A stretch of 64,000 nt of DNA from Lachnospiraceae bacterium (GCA_016286555.1 JAEETA010000002.1:93307-157306); one strand, 5' to 3'; counted from the first letter of the stretch, positions 24,657 through 34,364 are shown. Notes: generated by a model from the letters alone, not told the origin. A program made the numbers and translations.

Positions 24657-25478
24657 TTACATTGGCAGCACCAGTACATTCAGAATCCCCAGGATCAGCA
24701 GATGCACCGGATAAAAGCCGTAGAAGAAGTATTTAAACTGCCGTCCTCTCTTTCCATTGTAGAAGAGCAGGACGAAGAACGCAATAAACACGGTCCAGTA
24801 GATCTCCACGCAGAAGAAGAAAAAGAGGGCCCCCACGATGCACTGCAGGAGTTGTCTGCCCCGCAGAAGGTACAGCACCAGGATGGCTGCGACACCCATC
24901 AGGTTGTAATCGGTCCGGAACAGCAGCGCAACTGCCATGGTACCGAAGGTGGCCACCAGACGGATGGCGATGCCCTGTCCGGTATAACCGGCTACTGTCT
25001 CAGTGACACTTCCGTCAGAATTTACGGTCCGGTTCACCTTCCGGCAGTTTTCATCCGTGTACTGCAGTCCCCAGATGGCCAGCACACCCAGCAGCAGTGT
25101 CCAGAACACGTTCTGATGACTCCAATCCATATAGCTGCTCAGGAACGCCATATCGAAGGGCACCTCGGAGATCAGTGCAAAGATCAGCATGTTCCGGGCG
25201 TATTTGAACTTACTCTTCGTGTAGGTCATGCCCTCTACGATGAGGAAGCAATAGATAGGAAATGCGATGCGCCCGATGTAGCGCATCACATGGTCCACGG
25301 TCAGGGCGCCTGCCGGAAACCAGCTTACATTTGCATCGATCCAGCCGAATCTGGGCTCGATGAGAGATGCTGCCACATGATCGATCAACATGGTGATGAC
25401 TGCAATGATCTTAATGGCACAGCCCGTCAGTTTTTGCCAGGAGTAGTGCTGATTTTTGGCCAGTAGCGCTTCTTTCAT
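24657..25478 (-). CDS. TraX family membrane protein
   Basis: The 273-residue protein has about eight membrane helices and the TraX pattern: 'KIIAVITMLIDHVAA' at the start, then 'MRYIGRIAFPIYCFLIVEGMTYT' and 'SEVPFDMAF'. TraX of the F plasmid acetylates pilin; chromosomal homologues in Firmicutes are probably acyltransferases for surface polymers or proteins. An 18-residue polar insert near 'NRTVNSDGSVTETVAG' lies between helices. It follows ysxC by 20 bases and is the last gene before a strong terminator. No conjugation genes are nearby. Confidence 0.85.
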   Translation of the reverse strand: MKEALLAKNQHYSWQKLTGCAIKIIAVITMLIDHVAASLIEPRFGWIDANVSWFPAGALTVDHVMRYIGRIAFPIYCFLIVEGMTYTKSKFKYARNMLIFALISEVPFDMAFLSSYMDWSHQNVFWTLLLGVLAIWGLQYTDENCRKVNRTVNSDGSVTETVAGYTGQGIAIRLVATFGTMAVALLFRTDYNLMGVAAILVLYLLRGRQLLQCIVGALFFFFCVEIYWTVFIAFFVLLFYNGKRGRQFKYFFYGFYPVHLLILGILNVLVLPM

Positions 25479-25498
25479 GATCTCCCCCTCACACTCTC

Positions 25499-26176
25499 TC
25501 AGTCTTCGCTCTCGTTTGCCGCATTCACGGTCTCCGAAACCAGTGCTTCCGCAGGTATCACATCCACAGCTGCATCTTCCGCCGGATCCTCTTTCCGGAT
25601 CAGCCCCTCGATCACCTGCCAGATTTCTTCCCGGCCCGCTTTGTTCAGGGCGGAAAAAGGCAGGATCAATGTATCCTTCCCAGCTTTCAAGGTCTCACGG
25701 ATCAGTTTCTCCTGCTTTGCCACCTGGCTGCGCTTGATCTTGTCCAGTTTCGTGGCGATGATCACGGGCTTGTACCCGCTTTTGCAGATCCAGTCATACA
25801 TGGCCACATCGTTTTCCGTGGGCGCATGCCGGATATCCACCAGCAAAAATACCGCCCGCAACTGCTTGGAGGTGCGGAGGTACTTCTCGATCATCTTTCC
25901 CCATTTTTCCCGAGTGTCCTTGCCGGTAGCGGCATAGCCGTAGCCTGGGAGGTCCACGAAATAGAGGTCCGTATTTACTTTATAAAAATTGATGGTCTGC
26001 GTCTTCCCGGGCTGGGAGCTGGTGCGGGCCAGGTTCTTCCGATTCAGCAATCCGTTGATCAGAGAGGACTTGCCCACATTACTCCTGCCTGCAAAAGCCA
26101 CCTCCGGGAGAGTGTTCTCCGGGAGGCGGCTGGTGATTCCGCAGACCGTTTCCAATGCTACTTGCTTAATAACCAT
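25499..26176 (-). CDS. ysxC: ribosome biogenesis GTPase YsxC/YihA
   Basis: This Era-type GTPase is needed for late assembly of the large ribosomal subunit. G1 'AFAGRSNVGKSSLIN' (about 29-43), G2 region 'SQPGKTQTINFY', G3 'VDLPGYGYA' and G4 'ATKLDKIK' are all intact. At 225 residues it is about 30 longer than usual because of an acidic tail after residue 190. It starts 15 bases after clpX, a linkage common in Firmicutes. Confidence 0.94.
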   Translation of the reverse strand: MVIKQVALETVCGITSRLPENTLPEVAFAGRSNVGKSSLINGLLNRKNLARTSSQPGKTQTINFYKVNTDLYFVDLPGYGYAATGKDTREKWGKMIEKYLRTSKQLRAVFLLVDIRHAPTENDVAMYDWICKSGYKPVIIATKLDKIKRSQVAKQEKLIRETLKAGKDTLILPFSALNKAGREEIWQVIEGLIRKEDPAEDAAVDVIPAEALVSETVNAANESED

Positions 26177-26191
26177 ATCATTCGTGCGTTC

Positions 26192-27448
26192 TTACGCACC
26201 CTGTCCCCGAATGACTTCGGGCTCTGCACCTTCCTCCACGCAATCCTTCGTGACTCGGCAGCTGGTGATGGAGGGATCCGAAGGGATCTCAAACATCACA
26301 TCCATCATTGCCTTCTCCATAATGGAGCGCAGGCCTCTGGCGCCGGTCTTGTGCTCGAAGGCGCGGTGTGCGATGGCCGTCACGGCATCATCGTCGAAGG
26401 AAAGCTCCACACCGTCCATATCAAAGAGCTTCTGATACTGCTTGATCAGAGCGTTCTTGGGCTCACGCAGGATCCGGATCAGCGCCTCCTCGTCCAGTCC
26501 CTCCAGGGACACGGTGATGGGCACACGACCTACGAACTCGGGGATCAGGCCGAACTTGATGAGATCCTGGGTGGTCACCTGCTTCAGGATTTCACCGATC
26601 TCACGGGTGGATTTCTTCGTGATCTCGGTGTTAAAGCCGATGGCCTTTCGATCCAGTCTGGTCTCGATGATCTGTTCCAGGCCGTCGAAGGCACCGCCGC
26701 AGATAAAGAGGATGTTGGTGGTATCGATCTGGATCAGTTCCTGATGAGGGTGCTTTCTGCCGCCCTGGGGAGGCACGCTGGCAACGGTTCCCTCCACGAT
26801 CTTCAGGAGTGCCTGCTGCACACCCTCACCGGACACGTCTCTGGTGATGGACACATTCTCGGATTTCTTCGTGATCTTATCGATCTCGTCGATGTAAACG
26901 ATACCGTACTGGGCACGCTCCACATCATAATCCGCAGCCTGGATCAGCTTCAGCAGGATATTTTCCACATCCTCACCCACATAGCCGGCCTCCGTCAGGG
27001 TGGTGGCATCGGCGATGGCAAAGGGCACATTGATGATCTTCGCCAGAGTCTGGGCCAGGTAAGTCTTACCGCTTCCGGTAGGTCCCACCATGAGGATGTT
27101 GCTCTTCTGAAGCTCCACATCGTTCACGGACTTGGGAGCGGTAACACGCTTGTAGTGATTGTAAACTGCGACGGACAGGACCTTCTTTGCCTCTTCCTGG
27201 CCGATGACGTAATCATCCAGCCATGCTTTGATCTCTCTGGGCTTTAAGAGGTTGATGTCCTCCTTGATGCGGACCACCTCTTCCGATCCCTCGCCGAGCT
27301 CGTCGTCCAGGATATCGGCACAGGTGTCGATACACTCGTCACAGATATAGATTCCCGGAGGGCCCGCGATCAGGCGGCGCACCTCGGTATGGGGCTTTCC
27401 GCAGAAGGAGCAGCGGATCTTCTCCCCGGCCATCGGTTTCTTAGCCAT
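26192..27448 (-). CDS. clpX: ATP-dependent protease ATPase subunit ClpX
   Basis: ClpX unfolds substrates and feeds them into ClpP. The 418-residue chain has the N-terminal C4 zinc domain ('[11 protein letters not shown]' and '[10 protein letters not shown]'), Walker A '[12 protein letters not shown]' near 120, Walker B '[10 protein letters not shown]', and the ClpP-docking IGF loop in 'KAIGFNTE'. It lies 11 bases downstream of clpP with AAGGAG in front. Confidence 0.97.
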   Translation of the reverse strand: MAKKPMAGEKIRCSFCGKPHTEVRRLIAGPPGIYICDECIDTCADILDDELGEGSEEVVRIKEDINLLKPREIKAWLDDYVIGQEEAKKVLSVAVYNHYKRVTAPKSVNDVELQKSNILMVGPTGSGKTYLAQTLAKIINVPFAIADATTLTEAGYVGEDVENILLKLIQAADYDVERAQYGIVYIDEIDKITKKSENVSITRDVSGEGVQQALLKIVEGTVASVPPQGGRKHPHQELIQIDTTNILFICGGAFDGLEQIIETRLDRKAIGFNTEITKKSTREIGEILKQVTTQDLIKFGLIPEFVGRVPITVSLEGLDEEALIRILREPKNALIKQYQKLFDMDGVELSFDDDAVTAIAHRAFEHKTGARGLRSIMEKAMMDVMFEIPSDPSITSCRVTKDCVEEGAEPEVIRGQGA

Positions 27449-27459
27449 GGTATTTCTCC

Positions 27460-28062
27460 TTATTTCTTCTCGTCGGCGGAAGCATGCAGGGTGATGACCT
27501 TATCTACCAGGCCGTACTCCTTTGCTTCCTCGGCAGTGAGCCAGTTGTCACGCTCGGTATCCTTGCAGACCTCTTCATAGGGCTTGCCGGTATTCTCGGA
27601 CATGATGCGGTTCAGCTTCTCTCTGGTGCGCAGGATGTGCTTTGCCGCGATATCAATCTCGGTAGCCTGACCCTGGGAGCCGCCGGAGGGCTGATGGATC
27701 ATGATCTCTGCATTGGGAAGGGCGTAACGCTTGCCCTTGGCACCGCCGGAGAGCAGGAACGCACCCATGCTGGCAGCCATGCCGATACAAACGGTGGAAA
27801 CATCGCACTTGATGTACTGCATGGTATCATAGATGGCCATGCCTGCGGTAACGCTACCGCCGGGGCTGTTGATGTAGAGATGGATGTCCTTCTCGGGATC
27901 CTCAGCCTCCAGGAACAGAAGCTGTGCCACCACGATGCTGGCGGAGGCGTCATTCACTTCCTCACCCAGGAAAATGATACGATCCTTCAAAAGGCGGGAG
28001 TAGATGTCATAGGATCTCTCGCCCTTACTGGTCTGCTCAATGACATAAGGTACTAAACTCAT
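27460..28062 (-). CDS. clpP: ATP-dependent Clp protease proteolytic subunit
   Basis: The 200-residue serine protease has its nucleophile in '[13 protein letters not shown]', His in 'IMIHQPSGG' and Asp in 'KDTERDNWL'. The start is set at 28062 ('[22 protein letters not shown]'), with AAAGG seven bases upstream, rather than the track's start 45 bases earlier. Gene order tig-clpP-clpX is conserved in many bacteria. Confidence 0.97.
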   Translation of the reverse strand: MSLVPYVIEQTSKGERSYDIYSRLLKDRIIFLGEEVNDASASIVVAQLLFLEAEDPEKDIHLYINSPGGSVTAGMAIYDTMQYIKCDVSTVCIGMAASMGAFLLSGGAKGKRYALPNAEIMIHQPSGGSQGQATEIDIAAKHILRTREKLNRIMSENTGKPYEEVCKDTERDNWLTAEEAKEYGLVDKVITLHASADEKK

Positions 28063-28109
28063 TTTGATATCCTTTCTGATCTCTCGATCCGTACTGTACA
28101 TATACAAAG

Positions 28110-28157
28110 AGGGAGCGGAACAGGACTAAGGCAACGCCTTTTCCGTCTCCGCTCCCT
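28110..28157 (-). promoter_or_regulatory. hairpin between tig and clpP
   Basis: A 10-bp outer stem (AGGGAGCGGA / TCCGCTCCCT) encloses a second hairpin AAGGC-GTT-GCCTT. On the reverse strand it is followed only by a weak T-run (CTTTGT), so it may be a leaky terminator or processing site that sets the tig to clpP ratio. Confidence 0.55.
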
Positions 28158-28212
28158 ATTATAAACCTGTGATGCCGAAAGGGAAAGCAACTGTCAGTTC
28201 AAAGAACCGGAA

Positions 28213-29496
28213 TTACTTCTCTACGGCTGCGTCGGTCAGGAAGTCCATAGCCTTCTTGATGCGAACATCCTCGGAAACCTGCTTGCTTCCGTTCTCGCCC
28301 AGCATCTCCTTGACCTTGTCCACATCCAGAGCGTAAGCCTCTGCCATGGTCTTGAACTCGGACTCCAGATCCTCGTCGGTCACGGTGATGTTCTCTGCCT
28401 CGGCAACAGCCTCCAGAACCAGACGGGACTTGATGCGGGACTCAGCCTGGGGCTTCACCTGCTCCATCATCTTCTCTACGGTCATGCCGGTGTACTGCAT
28501 GTACATCTCGAAGGACATGCCCTGGCTCTGCAGTCTCTGTGCGTACTCGTTCACAATGCTGCGCTGCTCGGTCTCGATCATTGCCTCAGGGATCTCCATG
28601 GTAGCATTCTCGATGACCTTATCGATGACTGCATCCTGCTTAGCACTGTTTGCATCGCTGATCTTAGCGGTCTCAAGCTCTGCGCGGATGCTGTCTCTGT
28701 ATGCGTCTACGGTGTCAAAGCCCTTATCGTCCACGAAGTCCTCATCCAGAGCGGGAACCTGCTTCTCCTTGATCTCGTGCACGGTGCACTTGAAGACTGC
28801 GGGCTTGCCTGCAAGGCTCTCCTCGTGATAGTCCTCAGGGAAACTGACATTAACGTCAACTTCCTTCTCTACCTCAACGCCTACCAGAGCCTCCTCGAAG
28901 CCGGGGATGAACTGGCCGGAGCCGATGGTCAGCTGATAATTGGTGCCCTTGCCGCCCTCGAAAGCAACGTCATCAACGAAGCCCTCGAAGTCCAGAACCA
29001 CCTGATCGCCGTCTTTTACGGCACGATCGGTAACGGTCTCATAACGAGCCTGCAGATCCAGCTCCTTCTTGATCTTCTCCTCAACCTCTGCGTCGGTCAC
29101 AGCGGTATCCTGCTTCTCTACCTCGATGCCCTTGTACTGGCCCAGGGTCACAGGGGGCTTGAGAGCAACCAGAGCGGTGAATACCATGGGCTTGCCTGCC
29201 TCAGCGGTAACCACTTCGATCTTGGGAGAGGATACGATGTCCTCACCGCACTCGTCGTATGCCTTCTCGTATGCATCGGGGATTGCCTCGTTGACAGCGC
29301 CCTCCACGAATACATCCTTGCCGTACATCTTCTCGATAACGGCGCGGGTAGCCTTACCCTTTCTGAAGCCGGGAATGGAGATCTTTCCTTTTTCCTTGTT
29401 ATATGCGGTCTGCAATGCCTTCTCGAAATCCTCTGCGGATACCTCGATGGTCAGCTTTGCCATGCTTCCTTCCAGTTTCTCAACCTGTACGCTCAT
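28213..29496 (-). CDS. tig: trigger factor
   Basis: Trigger factor is the ribosome-bound chaperone for nascent chains. The 427-residue protein has the N-terminal ribosome-binding domain with signature 'ISIPGFRKGKATRAVIEKMYG', the FKBP-type prolyl isomerase domain ('VKDGDQVVLDFEGFVDDVAFEGG'), and the helical C-terminal domain. GGAGG precedes the ATG. It is the first gene of the tig-clpP-clpX-ysxC-traX run. Confidence 0.96.
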   Translation of the reverse strand: MSVQVEKLEGSMAKLTIEVSAEDFEKALQTAYNKEKGKISIPGFRKGKATRAVIEKMYGKDVFVEGAVNEAIPDAYEKAYDECGEDIVSSPKIEVVTAEAGKPMVFTALVALKPPVTLGQYKGIEVEKQDTAVTDAEVEEKIKKELDLQARYETVTDRAVKDGDQVVLDFEGFVDDVAFEGGKGTNYQLTIGSGQFIPGFEEALVGVEVEKEVDVNVSFPEDYHEESLAGKPAVFKCTVHEIKEKQVPALDEDFVDDKGFDTVDAYRDSIRAELETAKISDANSAKQDAVIDKVIENATMEIPEAMIETEQRSIVNEYAQRLQSQGMSFEMYMQYTGMTVEKMMEQVKPQAESRIKSRLVLEAVAEAENITVTDEDLESEFKTMAEAYALDVDKVKEMLGENGSKQVSEDVRIKKAMDFLTDAAVEK

Positions 29497-29568
29497 CTGC
29501 GTAACCTCCTTCTAAATACTGACAATCTTGCAAATATCGCCACTCATCCATAGTGACAATCGCAAAGT

Positions 29569-29597
29569 ATTTTATCAAATTTCCCCCCGATACGCAA
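29569..29597 (-). promoter_or_regulatory. promoter of tig
   Basis: Reverse-strand TTGCGT and TAAAAT are 17 bases apart, about 75 bases before the tig ATG. Confidence 0.6.
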
Positions 29598-29622
29598 GGA
29601 AAACCTGAAAAACTTACGGGCC

Positions 29623-30756
29623 TCAGTCGGAGACATCCACATCCGGAGATACATACACATGATAGTCGGGATATGCCTGCTGCACCGCAGCGCAGATGGC
29701 GTCCAGCCCCTCCTTCGGGTCGATATCAAAACTCAGCACCGCATCAAAGCGCATCTCCCGGGTCTCCTGGTCCAGATAAAAGCCGTGGAGCTGGATCACG
29801 CCCTCCTGCTCCAGAACGATCCGACGGACATCGTTTTCGATCCGCGCCGCCTCATCGTCTTTTGTATTATAGGAATAAACACCTGCTGCCACCAGCACCA
29901 CGCCGGTCTCCCGATGCACCTTGTCGGACAGACGTCTCGTAAGTCTGTCCACCTCCTTCACCGTCATGGTGTCGGGCAGTTCCAGGTGAACGGAAACATA
30001 ATCCCTGTCGGGACCGTAATTGTACATGACCAGATCATAGGCACCACGCACTTCCGGGTCCTCCCGAAGCAGTTCCTTGATGCGAAGCGTGGTCTCCCGG
30101 TCTGCGCGAACCCCCAGGATCTCGTTGATGGTTTCGATCATCATTTCGATACCCGCACGAATGATAAAGAAGGAGATCAGAAGTCCCACAAAGGCCTCCA
30201 GAGAAAGCCCCGTGACCAGGAAAATAATGGCGGAAAGCAGGACGGATCCGGAGAGAACGGCATCAAAGAGTGCATCGGAACCGGATGCTACCAGAGAGCC
30301 GGAGTTCACCTCTTCTCCCTTTTTCTTCACATATCTGCCCAGCACCAGCTTCACAACCACCGCTACAGCGATGATCACCAGAGAAATCGTACCGTAATCC
30401 GGCTCCTCGGGATGAATGATATGCTTTATGGATTCCACGCCGGAAGTGATGCCGGCATAGAGGACGATCCCCGCCACCACCATAGCACTCAGGTACTCGA
30501 TCCTGCCGTATCCCAGGGGATGCTTCTTATCCGGAAGCTTCCCCGCAAGCTTCGTTCCCACAATGGTAATGATGGAGGACAGAGCGTCCGAGAGATTGTT
30601 CACTGCGTCCAACGTCACGGCGATGGAATTTGCCAGAATGCCCACCGCAGCCTTAAAGGAAGCCAGCAGCACATTGGTCACGATGCCGATGATACTGGTC
30701 CTGATGATGACACGATCTCTGCTGTTTTCTCTTCCCGTGGTTCCTTCTTTTTCCAT
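29623..30756 (-). CDS. cation diffusion facilitator family transporter
   Basis: The protein (377 residues from the ATG at 30756, which has AAGGAG upstream) has six membrane helices in the first 210 residues. It contains the family segments 'ILANSIAVTLDAVNNLSDALSS' and 'ASGSDALFDAVLS', and a cytoplasmic C-terminal domain. CDF proteins export Zn2+, Mn2+ or other divalent cations in exchange for protons. The C-terminal region is long, with a second ferredoxin-like segment ('VIQLHGFYLDQETREMRFDAVLSFDID') seen in the Firmicute subgroup. The transported ion cannot be fixed by eye. Confidence 0.92.
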   Translation of the reverse strand: MEKEGTTGRENSRDRVIIRTSIIGIVTNVLLASFKAAVGILANSIAVTLDAVNNLSDALSSIITIVGTKLAGKLPDKKHPLGYGRIEYLSAMVVAGIVLYAGITSGVESIKHIIHPEEPDYGTISLVIIAVAVVVKLVLGRYVKKKGEEVNSGSLVASGSDALFDAVLSGSVLLSAIIFLVTGLSLEAFVGLLISFFIIRAGIEMMIETINEILGVRADRETTLRIKELLREDPEVRGAYDLVMYNYGPDRDYVSVHLELPDTMTVKEVDRLTRRLSDKVHRETGVVLVAAGVYSYNTKDDEAARIENDVRRIVLEQEGVIQLHGFYLDQETREMRFDAVLSFDIDPKEGLDAICAAVQQAYPDYHVYVSPDVDVSD

Positions 30757-30838
30757 AGCGATCTCCTTACAACACAAAATTACTGTCACTTCACCATTTT
30801 CTATGGTTTTGCGGGATTTTGCAAGCGGCGCGCCACGG

Positions 30839-30876
30839 AAAAATCAAAGGGCAGACCGCTGCAGGCCAGCCCTTTG
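30839..30876 (-). terminator. terminator after the DUF2975/HTH pair
   Basis: Stem CAAAGGGC / GCCCTTTG with a 16-base loop is followed on the reverse strand by ATTTTT. Confidence 0.75.
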
Positions 30877-30917
30877 AGACTTCAATATTCTTTCTTGATA
30901 ATTTTTCTTACGTATCC

Positions 30918-31148
30918 TCAGGATTCACTGTCCGACTTTGCTGCCGGATCATATTCCAGGATATCTCCGGGCTGACAGTTCAGTGCCTCGCAGATGGCTT
31001 CCAGTGTGGAAAACCGGACGGCACTGATCTTTCCCGTCTTGATCTTGGAGAGGTTCACGTTGGATACACCGACCCGCTCCGAAAGCTCGTTCAGACTCAT
31101 TTTCCGATCCGCCATAACGCGGTCCAGTCTCAGAATGATCTTACCCAT
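30918..31148 (-). CDS. small HTH regulator (Cro/CI, YozG type)
   Basis: The 76-residue protein is little more than a helix-turn-helix: 'MSLNELSERVGVSNVNLSKIKTG' followed by 'FSTLEAICEALNCQPGDILEY'. Such YozG-type regulators are found next to DUF2975 membrane proteins across Firmicutes, as here (14-base gap, membrane gene first). It is likely an autorepressor of the pair through palindromes at the promoter. A paralogue lies at 61332-61577. Confidence 0.88.
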   Translation of the reverse strand: MGKIILRLDRVMADRKMSLNELSERVGVSNVNLSKIKTGKISAVRFSTLEAICEALNCQPGDILEYDPAAKSDSES

Positions 31149-31162
31149 ATTCCGGCCCTCCT

Positions 31163-31717
31163 TTACAATGTCTCATCCACTTCGGTCTGCAGCGCAGCGC
31201 CATACTCAAGGATGGCATAAATGCACCACATCATCAGCCCTACCAGAAGGCCGCAGCCGACGCCCACAAAGAGTACACAGACAACGGTGGAGATGATAAA
31301 GGCGGTACGGACCTGCTTCATAATGTTCTCGGAGAAGGGATTTTCCTCCGCGATGAGGCTCTTCAGGATCTTCTCAAAAATGCTGATGATCACAATGAGC
31401 ATCACGCTGATGCCGGCGCCCCAGCCGATCATGTAAAGGAAGGGGGCGGTGTAGTTGCCCTGTGCAAAATAGGACTCATAGTCAATGTCAAAATCGATCA
31501 GGCCGCCATTGACACCCATCTGATCCACGGTAAGATTTCCGGCTTCAAATTCTTCTGCGATGAACCGGTCGACATCCGGGGTAGCCACCAAAGCGATGGC
31601 ACCGACGATGCAGCAGACCATCCCGATCACTGCCACGATCTTCAGAAATACGAAAAACTTGACGGACTTCTCACAGCGGGACTTAATTACATTTAACTTG
31701 GTTTCCTGTGCACTCAT
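31163..31717 (-). CDS. DUF2975 membrane protein
   Basis: The 184-residue protein has four membrane helices in two pairs (about 25-48, 95-115, 135-160 and nearby), with an acidic extracytoplasmic loop between the first two ('DVDRFIAEEFEAGNLTVDQM'). The segment 'IAEENPFSENIMKQVRTAF' is typical of DUF2975. Function is unknown; the pairing with a small HTH suggests the membrane protein senses a signal and controls the regulator. GGAGG precedes the ATG. Confidence 0.8.
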   Translation of the reverse strand: MSAQETKLNVIKSRCEKSVKFFVFLKIVAVIGMVCCIVGAIALVATPDVDRFIAEEFEAGNLTVDQMGVNGGLIDFDIDYESYFAQGNYTAPFLYMIGWGAGISVMLIVIISIFEKILKSLIAEENPFSENIMKQVRTAFIISTVVCVLFVGVGCGLLVGLMMWCIYAILEYGAALQTEVDETL

Positions 31718-31802
31718 TTCATTTCCTCCTCTTATGCCGGAGCCTTTCGCTGCCGGTTCCTGTGCTGATTTCAGATACTTGGTTTGTAGCGATCAGTGTT
31801 AC

Positions 31803-31862
31803 CATTAAATATTTAATGTTTATCGATAAACCAAGTCTAGCAGAGGGAAAAATGATTGTCAA
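31803..31862 (-). promoter_or_regulatory. promoter and palindromic operators of the DUF2975/HTH pair
   Basis: Reverse-strand TTGACA (31857-31862) and TAGACT (31834-31839) are 17 bases apart. GTTTATCGATAAAC (31818-31831), a perfect 14-bp palindrome, covers the predicted start site, and CATTAAATATTTAATG (31803-31818), a perfect 16-bp palindrome, abuts it. Repressor binding by the small HTH protein is likely. Confidence 0.7.
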
Positions 31863-31925
31863 CTATTTTTTAATGTTTTTCGTTAAATTTTTAATCGTAA
31901 TCAAAAATCAGCGGTTTTTCGCTGC

Positions 31926-32843
31926 TCAAAGCAGCCTTCGGACTGCATCTCTGTATTCGTCAGGATCCTTGCTTTTGCGGATCCGTGCCAGCGCATCCTC
32001 CCTGTCGGGATAGCGGCTTCCCATGTAAAACCAGAGTTCCTTCATTTTAAACAGAATGTCCTTCTCTGCGAAGTTCGCTTCCCGGTAGGCATCCCACATG
32101 GCGTCCAGATAGGTTTGCATTTCCTCCACAGTAGCAGGATCGCCGCCCTTGATCTCCCGGGCCAGGGCAGGATCCGCCACCAGGCCTCTTCCGATCATAA
32201 AGCGGCTGACCCCCGGCAGTTCCTTACTGACACGGGCCGCATCCTCCGGCGTACAGATATCCCCGTTGTAGCACACCGGACATGTCAGTTGCGCTGCCAT
32301 CGCCCGAAAGGCCTCCAGGTTCGGAGTACCTTTGTAGAGATCCGTCCGGACTCTGGGGTGGATGATCACTTCACAAAAAGGGAAGCGCCCCAACACCTCT
32401 CCCAGCGCGGCGCTTTCCGATGCATCGTTGTATCCGATCCGTGTTTTTACCGAGATCCGGGGCAGATCCTCCGCAGCGAAGACCTCCTCGAAAAAGGCAT
32501 TCAACCTCTCCGGATCCGCCAGCATGCCGGAGCCCTTCCCCTTGGTCACCACCGTGGGGGAGGGACAGCCCAGATTCAGGTTCACCTCTTCGTAGCCCGC
32601 GGATGCGATCTCCCGGGCCGCCCAAATAAAATCAACTGCATTAGCCGTCAGCACCTGAGGGATCAGCTGCGGATCATAAGGAAGATACTCCCGCTCGTCC
32701 CGATGCTTGAAATGATGGTGCTGATTTGTGGCCAAAAATGGCGTGTAATAGGTATCCGCTCCGCCGAAGACATCCCGGTGCACATGCCGGAAGGCAGCTA
32801 CCGTGATCCCCTCCAGGGGAGCAAACGAAATATGTTCGATCAA
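31926..32843 (-). CDS. tRNA-dihydrouridine synthase
   Basis: The 305-residue FMN enzyme reduces uridines in the D-loop of tRNA. Diagnostic segments are 'NLGCPSPTVVTKGKGSGML', which carries the catalytic Cys, 'ISVKTRIGY' and 'VCYNGDICTPEDAARV'. The start is a TTG at 32843 with AAGGAA upstream. It is a short Dus of the type found in Clostridia; I cannot decide between the DusA, B or C substrate classes. Confidence 0.9.
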   Translation of the reverse strand: MIEHISFAPLEGITVAAFRHVHRDVFGGADTYYTPFLATNQHHHFKHRDEREYLPYDPQLIPQVLTANAVDFIWAAREIASAGYEEVNLNLGCPSPTVVTKGKGSGMLADPERLNAFFEEVFAAEDLPRISVKTRIGYNDASESAALGEVLGRFPFCEVIIHPRVRTDLYKGTPNLEAFRAMAAQLTCPVCYNGDICTPEDAARVSKELPGVSRFMIGRGLVADPALAREIKGGDPATVEEMQTYLDAMWDAYREANFAEKDILFKMKELWFYMGSRYPDREDALARIRKSKDPDEYRDAVRRLL

Positions 32844-32915
32844 AATCTGTTTCCTTCCAAAATAACTGTTTCGTCAAGCAGCGTAGCACACTCCGTCACG
32901 CCGGATTTCTGCTTT

Positions 32916-34364
32916 TTATTTCTGCGTTCCATAGTCCGCCAGGCGCTTTCCTTCCGGAACCCTCACCACCGGCGCATGGGAACAGCGGGCATTGTACTCC
33001 TCTTCCGTCAGCTCACCGCTGTTTTGATAGAAATTCACCGCATCCCGGCCCTGATCCAGATACATGGCCCGGACCCCTTCAGGATTAAAGCCGTAAAGCA
33101 TCAGGTTAAAACGCTCATCCTCCTGCTGGTCCTTGTTGACGGAATATGTGTTGACCATGTAGGGACAGCAGTCCAGGATCTGCGAGTCAAACACATACCA
33201 ATAGGTAGACGAATAGGTCATGGAAGGAGCGTAGGCCTCCATGATCACGCCGTCCGCGTGAAGCTCTGCCCAGCCTCTGTACATGGTACCGAAGATGTTT
33301 TTCGGCTTCCCCGCTTCCAGGGTGTAGATATCAACGATCTCGTTATAGTGGGTAAAGAACAGTTCGTCGATACCGTTGCCATCCATATCCCGGAAGTAAT
33401 ACCGGACATCATCCTCCGTAGCGCCCCAGGGCCAGCCCCGCTGTACCAGCTCGGAAAAATACTTCGCATCGTCGGAAAGCTCAAAGGTGTCGGGATGATC
33501 CTGTGCGTCCTTGTACCAGACCAAAACATCCTGATAGAGAACCTCGTCCTCCGCAATCGGCCTCCGGATCGTGGAACCTGCCCGGGCCTCCTCCGCCGTC
33601 ATGGACGCAGTGATAAAGGCCCCGTGGGCATCGTATTCCCCGGAGATCATCACCACATCGAACACACCGCCCCATTTTCCGGTAGATACGTAGATGCAAA
33701 ATTCCGGGATTCCCTCCGACACCCAGAGACGATAACATGTATTTTCCCCCGCGTTCAGGGTGCACTCGTCCAAGGTGTAACCCGTGGCAAAGTCCCAGGC
33801 GTCCACATCAAAACTGCCGTAGTCCAGGCGCACATCCATATCATCATAAAGAGGGATCACATAAATGTGAGACTCATAGGTCTGCAGCATGATCACGTCC
33901 TTGGGCTCTTCCAGGAGCGCGGCGATCTCCTCGGGCGGATCGATGAGAAAATACGCCAGGGCATTTTCCGGGGCTGCGCTGCGAAACGCCTCCAGATCCT
34001 TCTCCGAATGGGTCAGGAGATACAGTGCATAGGCTTCCATGGCATCCTCGTTCGGCAGGACCTGAAAAGGCTTGGAGAGACTCGTGATCTGCGGTCCCAC
34101 CTCTGGCTCGGGTTCCGGTGCAGGTGACGGCTCCGGCTCCTCCGCTTTTGTCCCCTGAGCATCAGCGTCTGACTCTGACTTTGCAACGCCATCTGCCTCT
34201 TCCTGCTGTTTTTCCGGCTCCGCCGTCTCGGCCGTCGTCTCCTGCGTATTTGCCGTAGAAAAAGTTTCCTGCAGCTGCTCCGGGGTCTGCTTCCCGCAGG
34301 CCACCTCGATCAGCAGAATGGCAGCCATGATCATTTCCAGTAATATCCGCTTATATCTCCACAT
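32916..34364 (-). CDS. predicted lipoprotein of unknown function
   Basis: From the ATG at 34364 (AAAGGA upstream) the protein is 482 residues. A signal peptide ends in a lipobox-like 'IEVAC', followed by a Glu/Pro/Thr-rich linker of about 80 residues ('EPEPSPAPEPEPEVG'). The folded part has no motif I know; near residue 350 'YYFRDMDGNGIDELFF' looks like an FG-GAP/EF-type calcium loop (DxDGNGxDE). It is probably attached to the outer membrane face. Divergent from azlC. Confidence 0.65.
   Translation of the reverse strand: MWRYKRILLEMIMAAILLIEVACGKQTPEQLQETFSTANTQETTAETAEPEKQQEEADGVAKSESDADAQGTKAEEPEPSPAPEPEPEVGPQITSLSKPFQVLPNEDAMEAYALYLLTHSEKDLEAFRSAAPENALAYFLIDPPEEIAALLEEPKDVIMLQTYESHIYVIPLYDDMDVRLDYGSFDVDAWDFATGYTLDECTLNAGENTCYRLWVSEGIPEFCIYVSTGKWGGVFDVVMISGEYDAHGAFITASMTAEEARAGSTIRRPIAEDEVLYQDVLVWYKDAQDHPDTFELSDDAKYFSELVQRGWPWGATEDDVRYYFRDMDGNGIDELFFTHYNEIVDIYTLEAGKPKNIFGTMYRGWAELHADGVIMEAYAPSMTYSSTYWYVFDSQILDCCPYMVNTYSVNKDQQEDERFNLMLYGFNPEGVRAMYLDQGRDAVNFYQNSGELTEEEYNARCSHAPVVRVPEGKRLADYGTQK

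Noticed and set aside
24570-25466. 298-aa plus-strand ORF
   Set aside because: Antisense to traX and beginning inside its terminator.
32115-34127. 670-aa plus-strand ORF
   Set aside because: It runs antisense across the Dus and lipoprotein genes, which both have starts, ribosome sites and known features.
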